Below, in pieces: positions 11,836 to 23,083 of a stretch of 64,000 bases of DNA. The stretch covers positions 682,001-746,000 of the forward strand of contig JALBCR010002322.1 of the NCBI GenBank assembly GCA_030710515.1. The letters run 5' to 3'. The notes below the pieces were generated by a model that saw nothing but the letters and a program-made list of their open reading frames with translations, did no database searches and was not told the origin of the DNA. A program made the translations under genes and the position numbers. Position 1 is the first letter of the stretch. Every line of letters starts with the position of its first letter. The stretch is from Abscondita cerata. Its lineage: Eukaryota > Arthropoda > Insecta > Coleoptera > Lampyridae.

Positions 11836-12779
11836 GATTTGCGACCAAGGAGGCTGCGAAGCAGCAGTCCACGGACGAAAACGTTCCTAGAGAAAAAAAG
11901 AAGAACTAATTCAATAATTCTAAAGATTGATTTCAGCAACGCCTTCAACACTGTGTACCGCGACAAAATGTTACATGCAGTGAAAGCCAAAACCACGAAA
12001 CTTTTTCCATTTCTCTATCAAGCGTACGGTTCTCCATCATCATTATTTATTGGAGATTGGTCTATACCCTCCAGTTTTGGAGCACAACAAAGCGATCCAG
12101 CCGGACCGTTATTATTTTGCTTATCAATCCACCCCATCATCGAAGAATTGTCATCTGAATTAGTCAATTTCTACCTGGATGATGGAACGATATAAGGAAA
12201 GCCTGAAACTGTTCTCAAGGATTTCAATAAGATCATAAATGAGTGCGAAAAGATCGGTTTGTTAATAAATTCCTCAAAATGCAAACTTTTTGTGATAATG
12301 AAGCCGTTATAAAGGAATTTGAAGCCGTATCCCCAGGTATAAAAATCATCTCCGAAGTCTCTCTCCTTGGCTCTCCACTTACTGAAGGAGCTTCTCTGAA
12401 ATTTTAACGAAAAAGCAAGAAGAACTATCCCTTCTTTTCGAACGCCTAAAATGTCTCAATAACGTTCATATAGCCTACTTTCTCCTCAGACATTGTTTTG
12501 GCGTCCTAAAACTAACCTATATTATGAGAACAGCCCCTTATGGAAATATCCAGATTTCATAAAATGGATCGATGGAAGTTTACAGAAAACGCTGGAATTT
12601 CTACTCAATTCGCAGTCCACTCTGAACAATACTCAAAAGCTGCTCTTCCAATTCGCTGTGGAGGAATAGGAATACATAAAATTGAAGATCTATGTCTCCC
12701 TATTTTCTTATCCTCTGTTAATGGAGTTTATGTGCTAGTCAACACAATGTTAAACTTGCCAAAGTCAGACAAACCCTAA
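11836..12779 (+). pseudogene. RLE-type LINE reverse transcriptase portion
   Basis: After a frameshift inside a GGCEAAVH block (about 11850-11872), the frame 11839-12195 reads ILKIDFSNAFNTVYRDKML (motif A with its Asp), then GAQQSDPAGPLLFCLSIHP (motif B, with QQSDP where QQGDP is usual) and VNFYLDDGTI (motif C, LDD). A stop at 12193 is followed in shifted frames by a KIGLLINSSKCKLF block and by ALPIRCGGIGIHKIEDLCLP (12650-12710), both conserved downstream of the RT in this family. The QQ(G/S)DP and YLDDGT forms separate it from the FADD/YADD Jockey and CR1 elements nearby. It is inactive through stops and frameshifts. Confidence 0.65.
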
Positions 12780-12979
12780 ATTTTATTTTACGAAGAAACA
12801 TTAAAGACATGGGAGCATCTTAATCCAGACACCACCAAACCCACATTTTTAAAATTTTTGAGATAAAATCAAAATTAAGAAAAAAATAAAAAAAAATAAT
12901 TTTTCAACCCAAAAACTAAAAAAAAAAAAAAAAATCTTTTAAAAAAAAAAAATAAATTTATTTTAAAAATCAACCCTTC

Positions 12980-13664
12980 CCTCGAGAACAATTGGTACAT
13001 TACTTGACAACAACACCTTCAGAATTTCAATGGGACTGAGACTAGAAGTAAACTTTGTATGCCCCATACTTGTGTCTGTGGAGAAGAAGTAAACAAATAT
13101 GGCCATCATGGTTTAAGCTGCAAAAAGAGCGCAGGGAGATTTTATCGTCATTAAGAAATTAATTCTATTTTAATGCGCTCCCTTAACTCTGCGAAAATCC
13201 CCAGCCGTTTGGAACCAACAGATCTTTGTCGTGAAAATGGTAAAAGAGTGGACGGGATGACACTGATCCCTTGGAAAAATGGTCAATGCCTTGTATGGGA
13301 CGCTACCGTTACTGACATGTTGGCTTCATTACATATTCAACATTCTTCAAAACAAGCTAGAACGATAGCCAAACAAGCGACCTCAGTCAAGAACAGAGAA
13401 TACCAATCCATCATTGACCAAAATTTCAGATTTGTACCCTTTGCTGTAGAAACCTTAGGACCATGGTGTGAAGAAGCTATTAATTTCGTCAATAAACTAG
13501 GATCCTTGCTGACAGCACACAGTGGAGAACCTAGATCGCGCTCTTTCCTAGTTCAACGGATTGGAATCACTATCCAGCAAGGAAATGCCATTTCAATCAT
13601 GGGAACCTTCCCCTCATCTGATGCCCTCACCGAAATCTACTACATATTAAATCTCCATAGTTGA
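12980..13664 (+). pseudogene. Zinc knuckle plus restriction-like endonuclease domain of the RLE LINE
   Basis: Across frames at about 13060-13130 a CVCGEEV...HHGLSCKKSAG pattern (C-x-C, then His and Cys) forms a knuckle. The frame 13173-13664 (163 codons) then holds KRVDGMTLIPWKNG and CLVWDATV. In RLE nucleases the core is R-P-D followed some 15-20 residues later by (V)D-x-(T/Q)-V. Here Pro is replaced by Val, but both acidic positions are present (residues ~27 and ~43 of this frame). A conserved VPFAVETLGPWCEEA segment and a GEPRS...FLVQRI helix follow. Family and nuclease role are inferred from motif order. The 163-codon stretch is unusually well preserved compared with the RT. Confidence 0.6.
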
Positions 13665-13800
13665 CTATAATTTAAATGTCATAAATTTAACGAATCAAAT
13701 TTATAAACTCAAAAATTAAAAAAACGAATTGAATAGTAACTCTTCTAATTATACTATGGCGTCATCATGTATGTAAAATATTTGCACAGATGCATGATTT

Positions 13801-13966
13801 AATTAATCATGCGGTTTGAATCAAGTTATTGTTTCCATGTATTAGGATGTTTATGTTATTATTTTAGAGTTTTGACGTTTAAAAAAAATAAAGCATTTTC
13901 ATCAAAAATTATTGTGCCTACAGTTTAGTGAAATCATAATTTATTTCTATTATGGACAATACTCCA
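13801..13966 (+). repeat. 5' LTR of gypsy element
   Basis: It shares a nearly collinear block with 16115-16272, from TTAATCATGC through AGTTTAGTGAAATCATAATT to TTATGGAC(A/G)ATACT. The copies differ by substitutions and one ~10-bp indel, implying an old insertion. The exact 5' boundary is uncertain because no clear TG start is shared. Confidence 0.7.
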
Positions 13967-13967
13967 C

Positions 13968-13980
13968 TGGTGACCCCGAC
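13968..13980 (+). other. Primer-binding site, tRNA-Trp
   Basis: TGGTGACCCCGAC lies one base after the 5' LTR. It is complementary to the CCA-end and acceptor/T-stem side of insect tRNA-Trp (…GTCGGGGTCACCA). A tRNA-Trp primer is characteristic of the CsRn1/Kabuki lineage. Confidence 0.7.
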
Positions 13981-14279
13981 AGTAGATCAAATGGAAGACA
14001 CTCAAAGAAAAAAGGAAATTTTCAGGTTGGCAGTTAGCTTCCTCCCTTTGGAATAATCTTATCTTGTGGTTTAGCGAGATTGAATCACAATTAATAACTG
14101 CGGAAACTCCAGATTTCGACATGTATCTTATTATGTAGATTAGTAGAGCAGTTTATTAAATCAGAAAAAAAAAATAAAAAAAACCTTTTAAATAAAATGC
14201 AGTTGGAAGATTCAAAATCAGTTAAACAAATTGAAATCACAATTTCAAATTGAACATTGCCGTTGAAGAATTGCGTCAT

Positions 14280-16110
14280 GAATGAGGTAGAACTCAGTTG
14301 TCTCAGTAGTCAATACGGGAGCAGACGTATCAATAATTCATAAATTTAAATCTGTGCACATATTATCTTCGAATGACCATCTACAATTGGTTGCTGCAAA
14401 TGGCTTGCCAATTTGTACATTTGGTAAGAAAACCCTTAATTTAGACTTAAATTCGAAAAGAAAATTTATTTGGGATTTTATTGTTGCTGAGGTTTCAATG
14501 CCAATACTAGGCGCTGACTTTCTTGCTTATTTTACTCTACTTGTCGATTTAAAACGTCAGCGCTTATTAGACGTCAATTCTTTAAATTTTGTGGAAGAAA
14601 AGTCTATTTCTGATCAGTTTGCTAGCATTAAAATAATTTCACCTACCACAAACGTTTTCACACAGTTATTAAATAAATTTAGTGATATTACTAAGCCTTT
14701 AAATATGCATAGCATGTCAAAAATTCTGTCACTCATTAAATAGTAACCCGGGGACAATCGGTTTATTCCAAGGCCCGTAGGCTTCCATTTGATAAATTAG
14801 CGATCGCTAAAAAGAATTTGATGTAATGCTTAAAAATATGTAGATATTCGAGTAGTAGTTGGGCTGTCTATTACACATGGTTTCGAAGACTGATGGTAGT
14901 AGGAAATCTTGCGGTGATTACCGTAGACTCAATGCTGCAACACTTCCAGATAAATATCCAGTACCACACATCCAAGATTTTTCTAACTATATGGAAAAAA
15001 AAAATATTCTTGTCAATAGCTCTTGTGCGAGCTTATAACCAGATTCCAGTTGAAGAATAGGACATATCTAAAACTGCCATAATCACGCTTTTCGGGTTAT
15101 TTGAATTTCCAGTGATGACGTTTGGTATTTGCAACGCGGCTCAGTCGTTTCAACGATTTATCAGCGAAATCACTAGAGATCTTAAATTTTGTTCAACATA
15201 TATTAATGACATATCGGTTGCATCATTCAATGAAGAAGACATTAATTAATTAATAAAGAAAAAACTCACCTGGGTAAAAGCAAAATACGTTTTTGGGTTG
15301 CTTAATTTCCAGCAATGGAATTATACCTGAAAAAGTTTCGGCCATTTTAGATTGCTCATTACCCAAAACAGTAAGTGATTTAAAGCGCTTCTTGGTTAAT
15401 TTCTATAGAAGATTTATGCCTGGTGCAGTTAAACTCCAATTAATACTTTTAAATTTTTTAAAAGTTTCACATAAACGAGACAAACTTTTAATCACTTGGG
15501 ATAATAATTCTATAGAAGCTTTTAATCAGGTTAAATACAAATTTGGTGAAGTTCCTTTATTGGCACATCCTTTGTCTTCACCTACTGACTCTCTAGCCTT
15601 AAACGTTGATGCATCCGATTTTGCTGTAGGAGGAGTTGCCCATCAATTACAAGGTGGTAAATGGAAACCACTATGCTTCTTTTATAGAAAGCTCAATTCT
15701 GCTGAAAAACGTTACAGCACCTTTGTTAGAAAATTACTTGCTTCTTATTTATCCGTCAAACATTTCCGATATCTGTTCTAGGGACGAAAGTTCACTGTCT
15801 CTACAGATCATAAGCCTCTAACTTTTGCATTTCATCATAGGTCTGAAAATGCTTCTCCGCGTCAGTTGCGTCACTTAGACTTTTTGGCACAGTTTACTAC
15901 AGACATTCAGCATGTAAGTGGATTTAAAAATCAGATGGCTGATGCATTGTCCCGTCTTTGTAACATTTAGGTTTCATCATCGATTGATTTTTAAGCTTGC
16001 AGAAGATCAAGAGAAAGACGCAGAATTAAAACAATTGCTGGATAGCACTACTACTTTGTCGTTGAACCCAATCATCTTTCAGAATTATCCTAAACCAGTT
16101 TTTTGTGATG
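14280..16110 (+). pseudogene. gypsy pol remnant: protease, RT, RNase H
   Basis: The protease starts near 14300. The motif reads NTGADVSII instead of DTGADVSII, so the catalytic Asp is replaced. The rest runs to 14743 (ILGADFLAYF at ~14510). RT fragments at 14870-15240 include VRAYNQIPVEE, KTAIITLFGLFEFPVMTFG and NAAQSFQRFI. The catalytic box reads YINDI where YIDDI is expected. 15293-15781 is the connection/RNase H: SDLKRFLVNFYRRFMPG, then NVDASDFAVGGVAHQ and AEKRYSTF, continuing after a stop at 15780 with FTVSTDHKPLTFA and QMADALSRL (~15960). It ends in a short linker at 16110, where the 3' LTR begins. Two catalytic Asp losses plus stops make it dead. Confidence 0.75.
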
Positions 16111-16114
16111 TTGT

Positions 16115-16272
16115 GATTAATCATGCAGTTTGAATCAAGTTATTGTTTTCATGTATTAAGATGCATTATTTTAGAGATTTGACTTTTAAAAAAATAAAGT
16201 ATTTTTATCAAAAAGTATTGTGCCTTCAGTTTAGTGAAATCATAATTTATTTCTATTATGGACGATACTACA
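16115..16272 (+). repeat. 3' LTR of gypsy element
   Basis: Second copy of the LTR block described at 13801. It directly follows the RNase H/linker coding remnant, with no integrase between them. Its last shared bases are ATACTACA. Confidence 0.7.
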
Positions 16273-16359
16273 AAACAGTATGACGATAAATTTTGATCAG
16301 CAACAAATAATATTTTAATTTTTCTTAAACCAACTGATAAATTTGAAATTTGCACATTA

Positions 16360-17780
16360 ATCAAATAGATTAAAGTAGATGGTATAGATGCTTCTGTGTT
16401 TAGAGAATTGCAAAGTGAATTATTGGATGTGTTGGCTTACTTGTTCAATATGAGTATTTATCAGGTTTTTTTCTGATATTCTAAAAAAGTCGTAGTAGTG
16501 CCAATATTTAAAAAAGGAGACAATTTTAATGTAAATAATTATTGACCTATAACACTACTCTCACCTTTATCTAAATTACTAGTAGAAAAAGTTATTAGCA
16601 TTAGAATGACCGTTTTTTTAATGTATGCAAACTTAAGCAATAACTAATTTGGCTTTAGAGCAGAGCGCAATACAAAAATTGCAATATTACAATTAGTTTC
16701 AATGATTAATACCTCTTTGAATAATAATCGTCGCAAAGCTGACATGTTTGTGGACTTTCAAAAAGGGTTTGATATAAACTTTCTGCTGAAAAAAATGGAT
16801 GCAATAGGAGTAAGAGGTTTAGCCAATAGTTGGGTTAGATCATATCTAAACTAAAAGACTCAGCAAGTTAAAATTAATAGTAAACTAAGTATAGAAAAGT
16901 TTGTAAGGCATGGTGTAACTCAAGGGTCGGTTCTTGGTCCCATCCTTTCCTTAATCTATGTTAATGATCGCTGCTCCGCTAACATTGAAGCTAATATTGT
17001 ATCATTTGCTGATGACACTGCACTTCATTATGAAGCTGATAATTAATGTGACCTACTCAATGTCAATAAAATTTCTTTAAACGTAAAAACAAATTACATA
17101 GTATTGTCTTTAACTAAAAGTACAAAATTGTTAGGTAATTTAAAATATTATCAAGTCCGTGTCTAACGTCTAGCAACTGCTTATGCAAGTTAATCCAACA
17201 GGTCGATGTTGTTACATACCTTGGGCTAATGGTGGATGAAGGATTATCATGGAAAAACGATGGTATAAAAATTAAAAAGAAATTGGAAATTCCATTCGCA
17301 AATTTTATGGGTTAAAAAAATATGTGCCCTAATAATATACAGAAATTGCTATATTTCGCTCTAGTTCAGTCTAGACTTTAATATGGAATTTTTCTTGACG
17401 CGGGGGCGTATCTAGGTGTTGTAAAAACACTGCAATCCGTCAAAAACATGTAATTCGATTAATGGTTGGAAAGCCTCAGAATAGCCCGTTCTCTACCACT
17501 ATTCAGAATTTTTAGGATTTTACCATTGCCATGTTTATTTTTCAATAAAATAATAAAAGACTTTAAAAATGAACTAAGAGAGACGGGAGTTGAAAATATA
17601 AGAGGAATGTTAGGTAGAAGTTAAAGAAAAGTTAAATTAGGTCCAAGGTCCAATTTGTACATGGCTTCCAAGGTACAAAAGGGGTTGATTTTAGAATTAA
17701 TATTGATCGAACTTTTGTATAGATATTTGGTATAATCTTGAGTATACTATTTGTAAGTAGTAGGTACATATGTGTAAGTA
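16360..17780 (+). pseudogene. APE-type LINE reverse transcriptase fragment
   Basis: With few frame changes the plus strand reads a linker (ELQSELLDVLAYLFNMSI), VPIFKKGD...NNY.PITLLSPLSKL (16500-16575), FGFRAERNT, MFVDFQKGFD (motif A, ~16745, Asp kept), HGVTQGSVLGPIL (motif B, ~16910), VSFADDTAL (motif C, ~17000, both Asp kept), then TYLGLMVDEGLSWKND (~17215) and a degraded C-terminus to ~17700. Stops (for example in Y.PI and after YLN) kill the frame. The endonuclease half is missing and the left side abuts the gypsy LTR. The right side ends at a TA-flanked MITE. The family is Jockey/I-superfamily by motif style; no finer call is possible. Confidence 0.75.
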
Positions 17781-17782
17781 TA

Positions 17783-18393
17783 CAGGGTGAGTCATAATTT
17801 TGTTTTAAAGTTTTCAAGGGTGTATTTCCTGGCCCAAAATTTCTTATAAAATTTTGTCAAAAAAGGTCAACTGTCGGAGTTATAACCGTTTAAAGATGGC
17901 GTCCAAAAACTGATCAAACCTATATTTCTTTGAAACGACTATATCTATTTCAACAAATTTTGGCACATTTCACATTACTATTACGAGCTATCAGCTGATT
18001 ATAAAACATGGTAAAAATTACAACCAAAAGCGTACAATTTTAAGGTTGTACTAGGAACGGTTATTTGGCTTGACTATTACTTGTTTGTTGTGTCACTGAT
18101 TCATTTATATTTTATTGTGTGAAATAGCAACGAGAGAGCACGATACTCTGTTTAGCTGTTGATACATTTTTATGTATGTCTCGTTATGTGTGTAACCGAT
18201 TAAACAACTCCGATGCAACTATTTTGATTGCCTGTAACCAAAGTTTCTGTAACACGGTCAATTTATAAACATCAAAATAACTTCCAGATATTTCTCGCAT
18301 TCTCTTTATTAATAAAAATTTTTTTTTCTGAAATCTCTAGAATTTACCATTTTCGAGATACAGTCACTCCGTGCCGTTATCGGGGACACCCTG
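17783..18393. mobile_element. mariner-type MITE, 611 bp
   Basis: It begins CAGGGTG and ends CACCCTG, with TA at 17781-17782 and 18394-18395. Short matching ends plus TA duplication are the mariner/Tc1 pattern. No transposase is encoded. An internal block (about 18070-18260) recurs at 27700-27905, showing it belongs to a dispersed family. Confidence 0.7.
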
Positions 18394-18399
18394 TATAAT

Positions 18400-19640
18400 G
18401 AATGCTAAAATCTTACGAAATTTATTACAGTGCACTTCTCCACTATAAAATTTTTAAATACAACAATCTCAAAAATGAATCCATTTTCAGTTGCTTCAAT
18501 TAATTTATATTTTGCAAACTTTAATAATTGTATCAGTTCAACGTTAATAATCGCATCAATGAATAATTAATAAACTTAAAATTTAAAAGTAGATTAGTAA
18601 ATCATAATTTTACTTGCGGAAAGTTTTGCAAGCAGGATAATATCCTGCTTTCTCTGCGGGTCCTTGTCAAAGGATTTAAACAGATTAATATCAAGTCTGA
18701 ATAATAGTCTTTTGTTCGCAAGACGCTTATTAAGGAATACCACAGTTGGACCGACCCTAAAGATAACTCACTAACATAAAATCCGTTTTACTGTATTTAA
18801 TCGCTTTGCAATGAAAATGATAAACTGTTGTAAGAGTTATATAGATACGATTAATTCAGGTGTACGCAATATCTTTTTTAATTAATCATAAAGTGCATGT
18901 TTCTGTCCCACGGGACGATTTTAGAACTGACGTTTCTCTTTGTTACCAAATTTAATTGAAAACTTTATTGGTATTTTGAATCTAGTTGGGTTTCTATTTC
19001 GCTGCTAGTAAGAGAAAGTTTGAATTCCATTGTTAATTGGGTTTCAAATTTAAAAGTTTCGTTCTTCCCTTGTATTTTAACTACGACTTTTCTCATAATT
19101 CTTTAGACACTGTTACATTTTTGTGTTGTAACTACTAAGAAAACTTTTTAACAGTTTCAGTTTTTCTAACGGTAAAATAGAGTAACTTGGGCATTAATAT
19201 AATTAAAATTAATTTATTTTTTAACTGACTCTTACAAAAAAGCTTAAAAGTAATTGAAAAATGTGTTTTTGGCCTCCTTCATTATTGGCCGCTCTAGGGT
19301 GGCGCAGTCTATCGATATTTTCTTAACTTACATTAAGATATCAATTTTACTTCCAATGTAATATTTTTCTTTCATATTTACCATGTTTACTTTTATTGAA
19401 CATAAATCTTTAAATCTTCCAATGAACCTTATTTATAATAAAAGTCGCCAAAATTACTAGATCTTAGTAATAGACATACTTAAATTTAAAAAAATGGTTA
19501 GATGTTTATTTCATGCGCTTAATCATAGTCAAGTTGCCTTTTTCAATACTTTCGCATTTATTGGGTGAATTATTGTGAATGTTTGCATAAACAAGGTAAT
19601 TGTTTCGAAGAAATTGTATTTAACTGCGTTAATTATCTCA
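18400..19640. other. Non-coding, no gene seen
   Basis: AT-rich sequence without recognisable coding frames, inverted repeats or RNA genes. Confidence 0.4.
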
Positions 19641-19649
19641 CCAACAGGT

Positions 19650-21170
19650 TATGGATCCAGATGATTCAAAACACGCTTTGAAAAGTAAAAATCGTGATCA
19701 TAAAAACTGCTAGTCGCACTCAGCGACGGCGCAAGACTCCGACACACTTTGACTTATGACAGATCAAAGCTATATTTGTGCAAAATGACACTGGGAGCTA
19801 CGTTTCCAAAAGATTGAAAAACCTGTCAAAAAAGGTGAAGATGAAACGCTTGCACATGCACAAATCGAGAAGAAAGTATGACTTACAAACGATCGTAAAC
19901 CAAAACCGATGGCATTATAGCGATTAACCCGCCCGATTAGCTGAAAACCGGACCCGTGCAGTCTAACTAAATCTTAAGTCAATTTATGTCTCAAAAGGTC
20001 CAGTTTGAAAAGTAACCGCTCTGAAACGTTTCAGATAGCAAAGAATGTTAGAGAGCGATGACATCTCTCATAGTTTTTCAATGTCGTAAAACATTGACAT
20101 CAACGTTTTGAAAACTTTTAATGTGCCATCGAATTTTTCTATAATTTGCTCATATGGAAGTCCTAAAAATTAAAATCACTAGAGAAACCAGAAGTTAACT
20201 GACAACGAAAGCGCCCCCATGTTTGTGAAGATTCAATCATCTTACACCAAGGCCAATAAATTTCAGCAAAAAAAGTTAAGTAACGCAAAAAGTTACGACG
20301 TGAAAGAAAACAATAAAGGAAAGGCCAATAAGTACAAATCAAAGATACAAAAGTGGATATTGTCACAAGAAACTATCCAAAAAAAGGAAGACAAATTCGA
20401 CAAAGCCCATTGTTGTTATTACGTAAAAAAAATCATGAAACCCATCGTATAGACAATCTGTGGTGCCTTGACTCAGGCTGATGTGATTTTTAAAAAATCA
20501 TCAGACTGATGAATTTGATAAAGTGACTCTGAAAAGTGTCACATTTTATTTGAAAGAAGTATTCGTCGGAATCGACAAATGTGTCAATGAGCACCTACCC
20601 CTAAGGCAGTGCTCGTTTATATATGATACACATAGACGATTTTAATGGAGTCTGTTTGGTCTACTTTCTTCAAAAACAAGATAAAGTCGTTTAAAAGTTT
20701 AAACATTACAAAAACTTTGTCAAAAATTATCTGGACCAAAAGAAGTCCTTTAAAATTGATAAGAAAGAAATGGAAAATCTGCTCAAAACATTGGTAATTT
20801 AACGACATACACATGATAGCAAAAAGGGGTGTTAGAACAAAATTCCGCAACGCACACTTGCCACCGACTTGAGGTCGAATCAATCGACAAATTATGGGCG
20901 AAATCAAAAATGTACCGTTAAGTGTGAACCGGAAGAAAAACAAAGTGATTCATTTTTTTGCGTTCGGCGGAAAGATTCTCATTTTGGACAAATCATTCGG
21001 AAACAGAATATTTAAACCTAACGAAATTTTAGGTTTCTCTGTCGTGTAACGGTTGTAGTTTACAAAAAAAAAAAGAAGACGACGGCTCTAGAAACAAAAA
21101 GTAAGGAAATTTGGCTCAATGTAACGCACTAAATTTGTGGAGGATCCAATATTTGTAGTAGTTAGAACAG
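19650..21170 (+). pseudogene. Ty1/copia gag-pol remnant, heavily decayed
   Basis: The frame has to be followed across many shifts. Around 20400-20475 a lysine-rich Cys/His knuckle remnant leads to NHETHRIDNLWCLDSG. The WCLDSG box is the copia protease active site (LDSG). An EFDKVTLKSVTFYLKEVFVG block follows (about 20510-20570). At 20620-20740 the frame reads MIHIDDFNGVCLVYFLQKQD, then KFKHYKNFVKN, which matches the copia integrase core (first Asp region). A LWAKS block near 20890 and a FFAFGGKI segment near 20955 fit the integrase end upstream of the RT. Protease before integrase is the copia gene order. The RT is not recognisable. Confidence 0.55.
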
Positions 21171-21179
21171 CAGCGTCTG

Positions 21180-22480
21180 GCTTAGTTGGTGGGGGGAGAT
21201 TAAAGAAACAGATTGCTGCCTAACAAGGCGCTACCTGCTGAGTAATAGAAAAAAATAAAACCGACCAACAGGAGATTTTACTTAAGGTCTAATACGCTAA
21301 AACAAACACAAATCAGAGAGACAAACAAACAAACAAATCTTAAAGTAATAGGAATGTGACAGAAACAGAGAGACTGTCGCATATAGTTACGTGCGTTAGC
21401 AACAACAATAAATAAAGCACGCAATTAAAGTGTCGAATTTCAGGTAAGCATTTTAGTTACACCCAAATTAAAATTAGCGTTCCAATTGAAGATTGGTTAC
21501 TAATAAGGCTCTGCGTACAAACGTCACTTACACACGTGACTTAAAACTAACTTAAACTTGAATTGAAAAGGTAAGTACCTTCCGCCAATCTAAAAAGCCT
21601 TTTGTTTTAGCTTCAACCGTCCTATGTAAAGCGCCCTAGCTCGTATTGAGCTGATAAAAACAAAAACAAACGTTGGTTGTGGAGTCTACCCCAAATAAAA
21701 ATTTGCTTAAGTATTAGAGATCAAACCGTACTATGTCACAATAGATAGGTTACTAAAACATTGAAACTTAGCTGCTTTCTGTAGTATGCAGTTCCGAGAA
21801 TGAAAGTTTCTGCGACAGTATTCGACAGCTCCAGAAGGTAGGTAACTTCAAGATTTCCTTTAAGGGAGGTATGTAGCAAAGAACGGAAGGTAAATATGTT
21901 TCCTCAAAGTAGAAATTATGCAGCATGAACGACACCTGCAGACCGCAGAGTCCACCGGTTGTTGGCAGCTTAACTGAATGCAAAACTGTAGTAGTCGTGA
22001 AGTTTTATAGGGAAATTTCTTAATTAGCCATTCCAGTACTCCCAGGAGTTATCCAGGTGTGATACACGATGAAGATATAAGGTCAACGAACGTGCTAAAG
22101 CATACGTCGTAATTAGAACTAACACAACCACAAAACAAAAGAAAGCAAAATGTACTTACGGTAAATGCGGCCGGAATTAAATTTAAACACCAATTTGACT
22201 TGGGAATCTTGAAACACACAGTAATAATTTATGTGTAAAATTTTAACTTCAAAAAGCACGCCAAAACACCCATGTAGAAGGAAGAAGAAAATGTCCGCTG
22301 ATCGTCTTCTAAACTTTTGTTAATTTTATTTCCACCAATAGAAAATTAGCAACATGCGCGGCAAATTCGACTTTTGTCGTAACGTGCTAGACACGACACA
22401 CGTTTTTAAGAAGGCTTTCGACATACGTTCTACCTTTGAAAATAAAACCGTAACAGTCGGTTACGCAAATTATTATTAGA
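21180..22480. other. Non-coding, no gene seen
   Basis: This contains a short (ACAA)n run near 21318-21336. Frames such as 21768-21983 (minus) show no family motif. It could be the unrecognisable remainder of the copia element, but I cannot support that. Confidence 0.4.
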
Positions 22481-22504
22481 CCTATTGAATTTGGAAAGAT
22501 TTAA

Positions 22505-22834
22505 ATGTCCCAAAAGCTAAAACTTCTGAATAAATGTCAGCGTGTGCAATGCAATTTCCCCACCAAAATGTTGACGAGCAAGTCAGTAAGAGCCACAACA
22601 AAAAATTTGGACTCTTTCGCGGCTTTAAGGAAGAAACCAAATCAAAGAAGAAAGAACAAAACCGGTAAAGCAGGACGCCTCCAGAAGATGTGCCAAGAAA
22701 AAGTCCTTACCAAGTTCTTAAACAAGGAAAACGTTGAGTATCACAAGAAAAACAAGCAACGCCAAAATTTAATTGTGCTTTCGAGATACTCATCCTCGAC
22801 GCTTAAAAAATTTCCAGTAATTAAATACACATAG
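22505..22834 (+). CDS. Unassigned lysine/arginine-rich open frame
   Basis: A 109-codon ATG frame, very rich in Lys, Arg, Asn and Gln, with no membrane segment, no Cys/His pattern and no motif I recognise. It lies between the copia remnant and the piggyBac pseudogene and might be a leftover of either. Length alone does not prove it is coding, because the region is A-rich and A-rich DNA yields Lys-rich frames by chance. Confidence 0.2.
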   Translation: MSQKLKLLNKCQRVQCNFPTKMLTSKSVRATTKNLDSFAALRKKPNQRRKNKTGKAGRLQKMCQEKVLTKFLNKENVEYHKKNKQRQNLIVLSRYSSSTLKKFPVIKYT

Positions 22835-23083
22835 AAAGTCTTGAAGAGTAATGGATTATAAACAACATTTTTTTAGCAGAACGCAGTTTTGATAGTGAAT
22901 AGAACAAAATTTTTAAATCGGCGCCTAGTTTCAAATTATAATCATATTATCAATCAGGAAAAATGTTACACATTTTCATTGTCAACAGAACAAATTTTAT
23001 GTTAGCCTTTGACTAATCCACTTTTTTAAGTGTTGTGAATTATTTAGAAGCTTTTTATTATTTTTGACAATAAAATTACCAGT

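Larger units (their letters stand above)
11830..13760 (+). mobile_element. LINE with restriction-like endonuclease (R2-type architecture), decayed
   Basis: The RT core comes first, followed by a Cys/His knuckle and a RPDG-like nuclease motif at the C-terminus. That is the order of RLE-type LINEs (R2/R4/HERO/NeSL group) and differs from every other LINE in the window, which are APE-type. A 110-bp A-rich stretch at 12850-12970 and several frameshifts interrupt it. The left boundary abuts the APE-type fragment, and the right boundary lies before the gypsy LTR at about 13800. The clade is not determinable by eye. Confidence 0.65.
13797..16273 (+). mobile_element. Small-LTR Ty3/gypsy element (CsRn1-like), internally deleted
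   Basis: Two direct repeats of about 160 bp (13801-13966 and 16115-16272) bracket a pol remnant with protease, RT and RNase H. The sequence right after the first repeat is complementary to the 3' end of tRNA-Trp. Use of tRNA-Trp and short LTRs is a known trait of the CsRn1/Kabuki group of Ty3/gypsy elements. Gag is essentially absent (only ~300 bp between the primer site and protease), and the integrase is gone because the 3' repeat follows directly after RNase H and a short linker. The element is therefore a deletion derivative with both LTRs. Confidence 0.75.

Noticed and set aside
20617..20943. 108-codon minus-strand frame
   Set aside because: It overlaps the copia integrase motifs on the plus strand and has no family features.
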